From RI-153 sp041391225 (GTDB taxonomy: Bacteria; Chloroflexota; Anaerolineae; Caldilineales; Caldilineaceae): a DNA stretch of 64,000 nt. Made by a program: the position numbers and the translations under genes. The notes below the pieces were generated by a model. That model worked only from the letters and a program-made list of their open reading frames with translations. It was not told where the DNA came from and ran no database searches. Below, in pieces: positions 61,674 to 64,000 of this stretch. Positions within the stretch are counted from its first letter, which is position 1; every line of letters begins with the position of its first letter. The stretch spans positions 124,001 to 188,000 of the forward strand of contig JAWKOL010000005.1 in assembly GCA_041391225.1 (NCBI GenBank), in the 5' to 3' direction.

Positions 61674-64000
61674 CTAATCACCCCTCTGTATTCGCACAAT
61701 TTCGGCATAGAGCAGATCTCTCCACTTGCGCCCTTCGAGCCATTCGCTACCGGGGCAGGCGGTGCGATTGTCGGGAAATTCGCGGTGACCCCAGACATGC
61801 TGCATGGGGATGTTGAGATCTTGGAGCAGCCAGGCGATGAGGGCTGCCCCGGCGCTGAGCTGTTCGGGTGTGGGGACGACGCCGTTCATGAAGCTGCCGG
61901 CAAAGACGACGCCCACGGTGTATTCGTTGTGGCCCGCGGTGTGGTAGGCGACGCGTTCCAGCGGCTGTGTGCGCAGGATGCGCCCATCGGCGCGGACGAA
62001 GTAGTGGTAGCCGATGCCGGGCCACGGACGTTTGCCGCGGCTGGGGTCTTCGCTGACATGCAGTTCGGCGATGCGTTCGGGGCCAACGTGCGGCGGCACC
62101 GCGGTGTGGTGGACGGCTACGTGTGTGATCAAATTGCGGCGGCGTTCGTCGTAGCGCAAGGACGGGTGCTGCGGCAGTTGGTTGACGATGTCTACGATGT
62201 CGGGGGCGTCGATGCGGCGCACACGCTGCGGTTCGGCGCGCAGCGCGTCGACCTCGCGGCGCAGACGTTCGTTCTCGGCGCGCAGGCCGGTGATCTGTAA
62301 CTCGTGTACGTCGGCGTCTTGCTCGAATTGGCGCAGGCGGGCTTCGAGTTCGGGCGACGGCGCACTACCCGACGAGGCGGCGTAGACCGGCGCAGGTGTC
62401 CGTTCCGGCGCGATCTGCACTTCTTGCAATAGCAGATCTTTCCAGCGGCGTCCTTGCAGCCATTGGTCGCCGGGTGACCGGTGGGGGATCAGTTCGCTGA
62501 CGCCTTTGATGGCGTTGATGTTGAGCTGCGGGTATTCGGTGATGAGCCAGGCCAGCAGCGCGCCGGCGGCCTTCATCTGCGCCTGCGTCGGTATCGTGTA
62601 GTCAAATTCACCGGCGAAGGCGACGTTGATGGCGTTGGCGATGTAGGGCTTTTCGCCGTCGACGACTTGCAGCGGCGGCTGTGTCTGGTAGATGACGCCG
62701 TCTTCGGTGATGAAATATTGGTAGAGGATGCCGGGCAGGCCGCGGTCGCGGAAGCCGCGGGCGATGACGTCGATGGGCGTTTCGGCGGCGATGCCGGTGT
62801 GGTTGACGACAATGGTGTGGATGTCTTCGGCGCGGCGGCTGTAGAACATGAGCGGATCGCGCGGCAGTTGGGTGACGATGTCTTGAATGGCGGGGCGGGC
62901 CACGGGCCGCGCGGGGACGGGTGCGGGCGCCGTGGGCTTATCCGCCGCTGAGGTGCTCGCCGCGGCGGCAAGGTCGGTCCTGGGTTTGGATGCTTGTACC
63001 CCGAGACGTGCCCAGACGGCTTCACGTAGAAGACGCCGCCAATGGGGTCCTTCCAAAAAAGAAAGACCGGGACTGGTGGTGGGGATCAGTTCGCATAGCC
63101 CAACAACATGCTCGACGGCCAGCCGCGGGATCTGGCCGATGAGCCAGGCGCACAGGTGGGCGACGGCATCGAGTTGATCGCGGGGCGGCGCTTCGTCGTC
63201 GAAAATGCCTTCGAGGCCGATGTTGACGCCCGATGTGGCCCATTCGGCGTTGCTCACCGTTTCGTCGAGGCGGCTGGTTTGCAGGATTTCGCCGCTGCGG
63301 GCGACGATGTAGTGATAGGCGATGCCCGGGTAGCCGGCGTTGAGGTGGGCGTGGGCGATGGCTGGCAGGGGGACGACGGGCGGCGCGCCGGTGTGGCTGA
63401 GCACGATGTAGCCGATGCGATCCAGGCTGCGGCGCAGGTAGGGGCCGACGCCCCGTGGCAGCGCCGCGATGACGTTGACGATTTCGGGTTCGGCTACGTT
63501 GTATTGGACGGGCGGCGGCGCTTCGTTTGTGGCGAAGTCGGTGGGGACGTTGGCGTTGTCGGCTTCGCTGCGGCGGGCGGGCGCGGGCGGCGCGTCGGTC
63601 TGCGTTTTGGCCGCGCCGGGGCGGGCTGCTTGCACCGTCATCCAGCGGATCAGGGTGTCGGATTGGAGATCCTGGAACCAGGTTTGGCCACCCTGGATCA
63701 GATCGAGGACGAGCGTGTAGTTGCCGGGTTCGGTTGGCAGTTGCACCTGGGCCTGCACGCTGGCGTCTTGCCCGGCGGCGACGCTGTGGGGCAGGGGGTG
63801 AACGCAGCGGCGCTTCGGAGGCGACTTCTTTTTGGCTCTGGTAGAAGCGGTAGCTGAGTTCGACGGCGCTGTCGCCGCTCTGCGTCCATGTCTGCGCGCC
63901 GACGTTGCGCACGGTGACGGGAAAGGTGATGACGTCGCCGGCGTTGAGGGTTTGGGGCAGGCGTGCGCCCATCCACTGTACGCGGTAGCGCGGACCGGAC
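61674..64000 (-). CDS. Protein with three PGRP/amidase-2 domains, 5' end beyond window
   Basis: The gene enters from the right edge. The visible N-terminal part (QTLNAGDVITFPVTVRNVGAQTWTQSGDSAVEL) is a NPCBM/next-to-BRCA1-like beta domain (Ig-like, NxGxxxW pattern); one frameshift near 63805 joins it to the 694-codon frame. Then come three PGRP-type amidase_2 domains of about 190 residues, each with the H-T-G/A strand and PGI-Y-H/Y motif. Domains 1 and 2 lack the later zinc ligands (VGLCELIPTTSPG; IKGVSELIPHRSPG), whereas domain 3 has VAVHHTAVPP, AYHTAGHNEY and WGHREFPDNRTACPG, the full His/His/Cys set. A coiled coil (ELEARLRQFEQDADVHELQI, then LRAENERLRREVDALRAE) precedes domain 3. Likely one active N-acetylmuramoyl-L-alanine amidase domain with two binding domains. 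Confidence 0.82.
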   Translation of the reverse strand, partial: PVRATAYSGWAHACPKPSTPATSSPFPSPCATSARRHGRRAATAPSNSATASTRAKKKSPPKRRCVHPLPHSVAAGQDASVQAQVQLPTEPGNYTLVLDLIQGGQTWFQDLQSDTLIRWMTVQAARPGAAKTQTDAPPAPARRSEADNANVPTDFATNEAPPPVQYNVAEPEIVNVIAALPRGVGPYLRRSLDRIGYIVLSHTGAPPVVPLPAIAHAHLNAGYPGIAYHYIVARSGEILQTSRLDETVSNAEWATSGVNIGLEGIFDDEAPPRDQLDAVAHLCAWLIGQIPRLAVEHVVGLCELIPTTSPGLSFLEGPHWRRLLREAVWARLGVQASKPRTDLAAAASTSAADKPTAPAPVPARPVARPAIQDIVTQLPRDPLMFYSRRAEDIHTIVVNHTGIAAETPIDVIARGFRDRGLPGILYQYFITEDGVIYQTQPPLQVVDGEKPYIANAINVAFAGEFDYTIPTQAQMKAAGALLAWLITEYPQLNINAIKGVSELIPHRSPGDQWLQGRRWKDLLLQEVQIAPERTPAPVYAASSGSAPSPELEARLRQFEQDADVHELQITGLRAENERLRREVDALRAEPQRVRRIDAPDIVDIVNQLPQHPSLRYDERRRNLITHVAVHHTAVPPHVGPERIAELHVSEDPSRGKRPWPGIGYHYFVRADGRILRTQPLERVAYHTAGHNEYTVGVVFAGSFMNGVVPTPEQLSAGAALIAWLLQDLNIPMQHVWGHREFPDNRTACPGSEWLEGRKWRDLLYAEIVRIQRGD

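Overview
The window looks like a chromosomal segment of a GC-rich, aerobic or facultatively aerobic heterotroph. I favour a Chloroflexota (Caldilineae/Anaerolineae-like) bacterium. The reasons are the gene mix (a CarH-type photoreceptor beside phytoene synthase, many oligopeptide and sugar ABC transporters with long low-complexity lipoprotein linkers, GH4 and GH88 enzymes, MocA-type oxidoreductases) and the many palindromic intergenic repeats. This placement is an inference. I saw no rRNA, tRNA, CRISPR array, phage or transposase gene.

Layout. (1) 1-2408: a partial B12-type MerR photoreceptor gene diverges from phytoene synthase across a region with two mirror-image sigma-70 promoters; then a stand-alone CBM48 protein and a long bidirectional terminator. 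(2) 2417-4306 (minus): a GH88 hydrolase and an SDR dehydrogenase. (3) 5002-11975: a sensory locus with two single-domain response regulators, a receiver-PAS-PAS-histidine kinase, a poly-HAMP chemoreceptor that appears to carry a C-terminal hemerythrin domain, and a LuxR regulator with a pseudo-receiver. (4) 12131-14096: a DCC/Tat/Cys-rich protein and two unknown secreted or acidic proteins. (5) 14404-18952: a sugar isomerase-like TIM barrel and three Gfo/Idh/MocA oxidoreductases. (6) 19474-28433: an oligopeptide-type ABC transporter operon with a multiheme cytochrome c lying between the permease and second ATPase genes. (7) 28590-47084: a broad sugar and sugar-acid catabolic region (two GH4 alpha-galactosidases, an aldo/keto reductase, a DapA-family aldolase, mannonate dehydratase, nucleoside hydrolase, ROK regulator, BadF-type sugar kinase, amidohydrolase) mixed with toxin-antitoxin modules. 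(8) 47117-50614: a three-gene sugar ABC transporter. (9) 50660-60826: an AbrB-Doc toxin module, an ArgH-like lyase overlapping a BKACE enzyme, sucCD, a NarL-type regulator, malate synthase and acetyl-CoA synthetase, i.e. acetyl-CoA and C4-acid metabolism. (10) 60898-64000 (minus): an amidase with three PGRP domains, followed by scpA.

Two themes cut across the window. First, about twenty genes are broken by one or more frameshifts, several of them one-base losses in short G or C runs inside otherwise perfect conserved motifs (sucD, dapA, a malG-like permease). I therefore read most of them as sequence or assembly errors, not true pseudogenes. Second, the intergenic gaps are filled by at least four families of long, often near-perfect inverted repeats that recur between unrelated genes; many look like terminators and one looks like a small non-autonomous mobile element.
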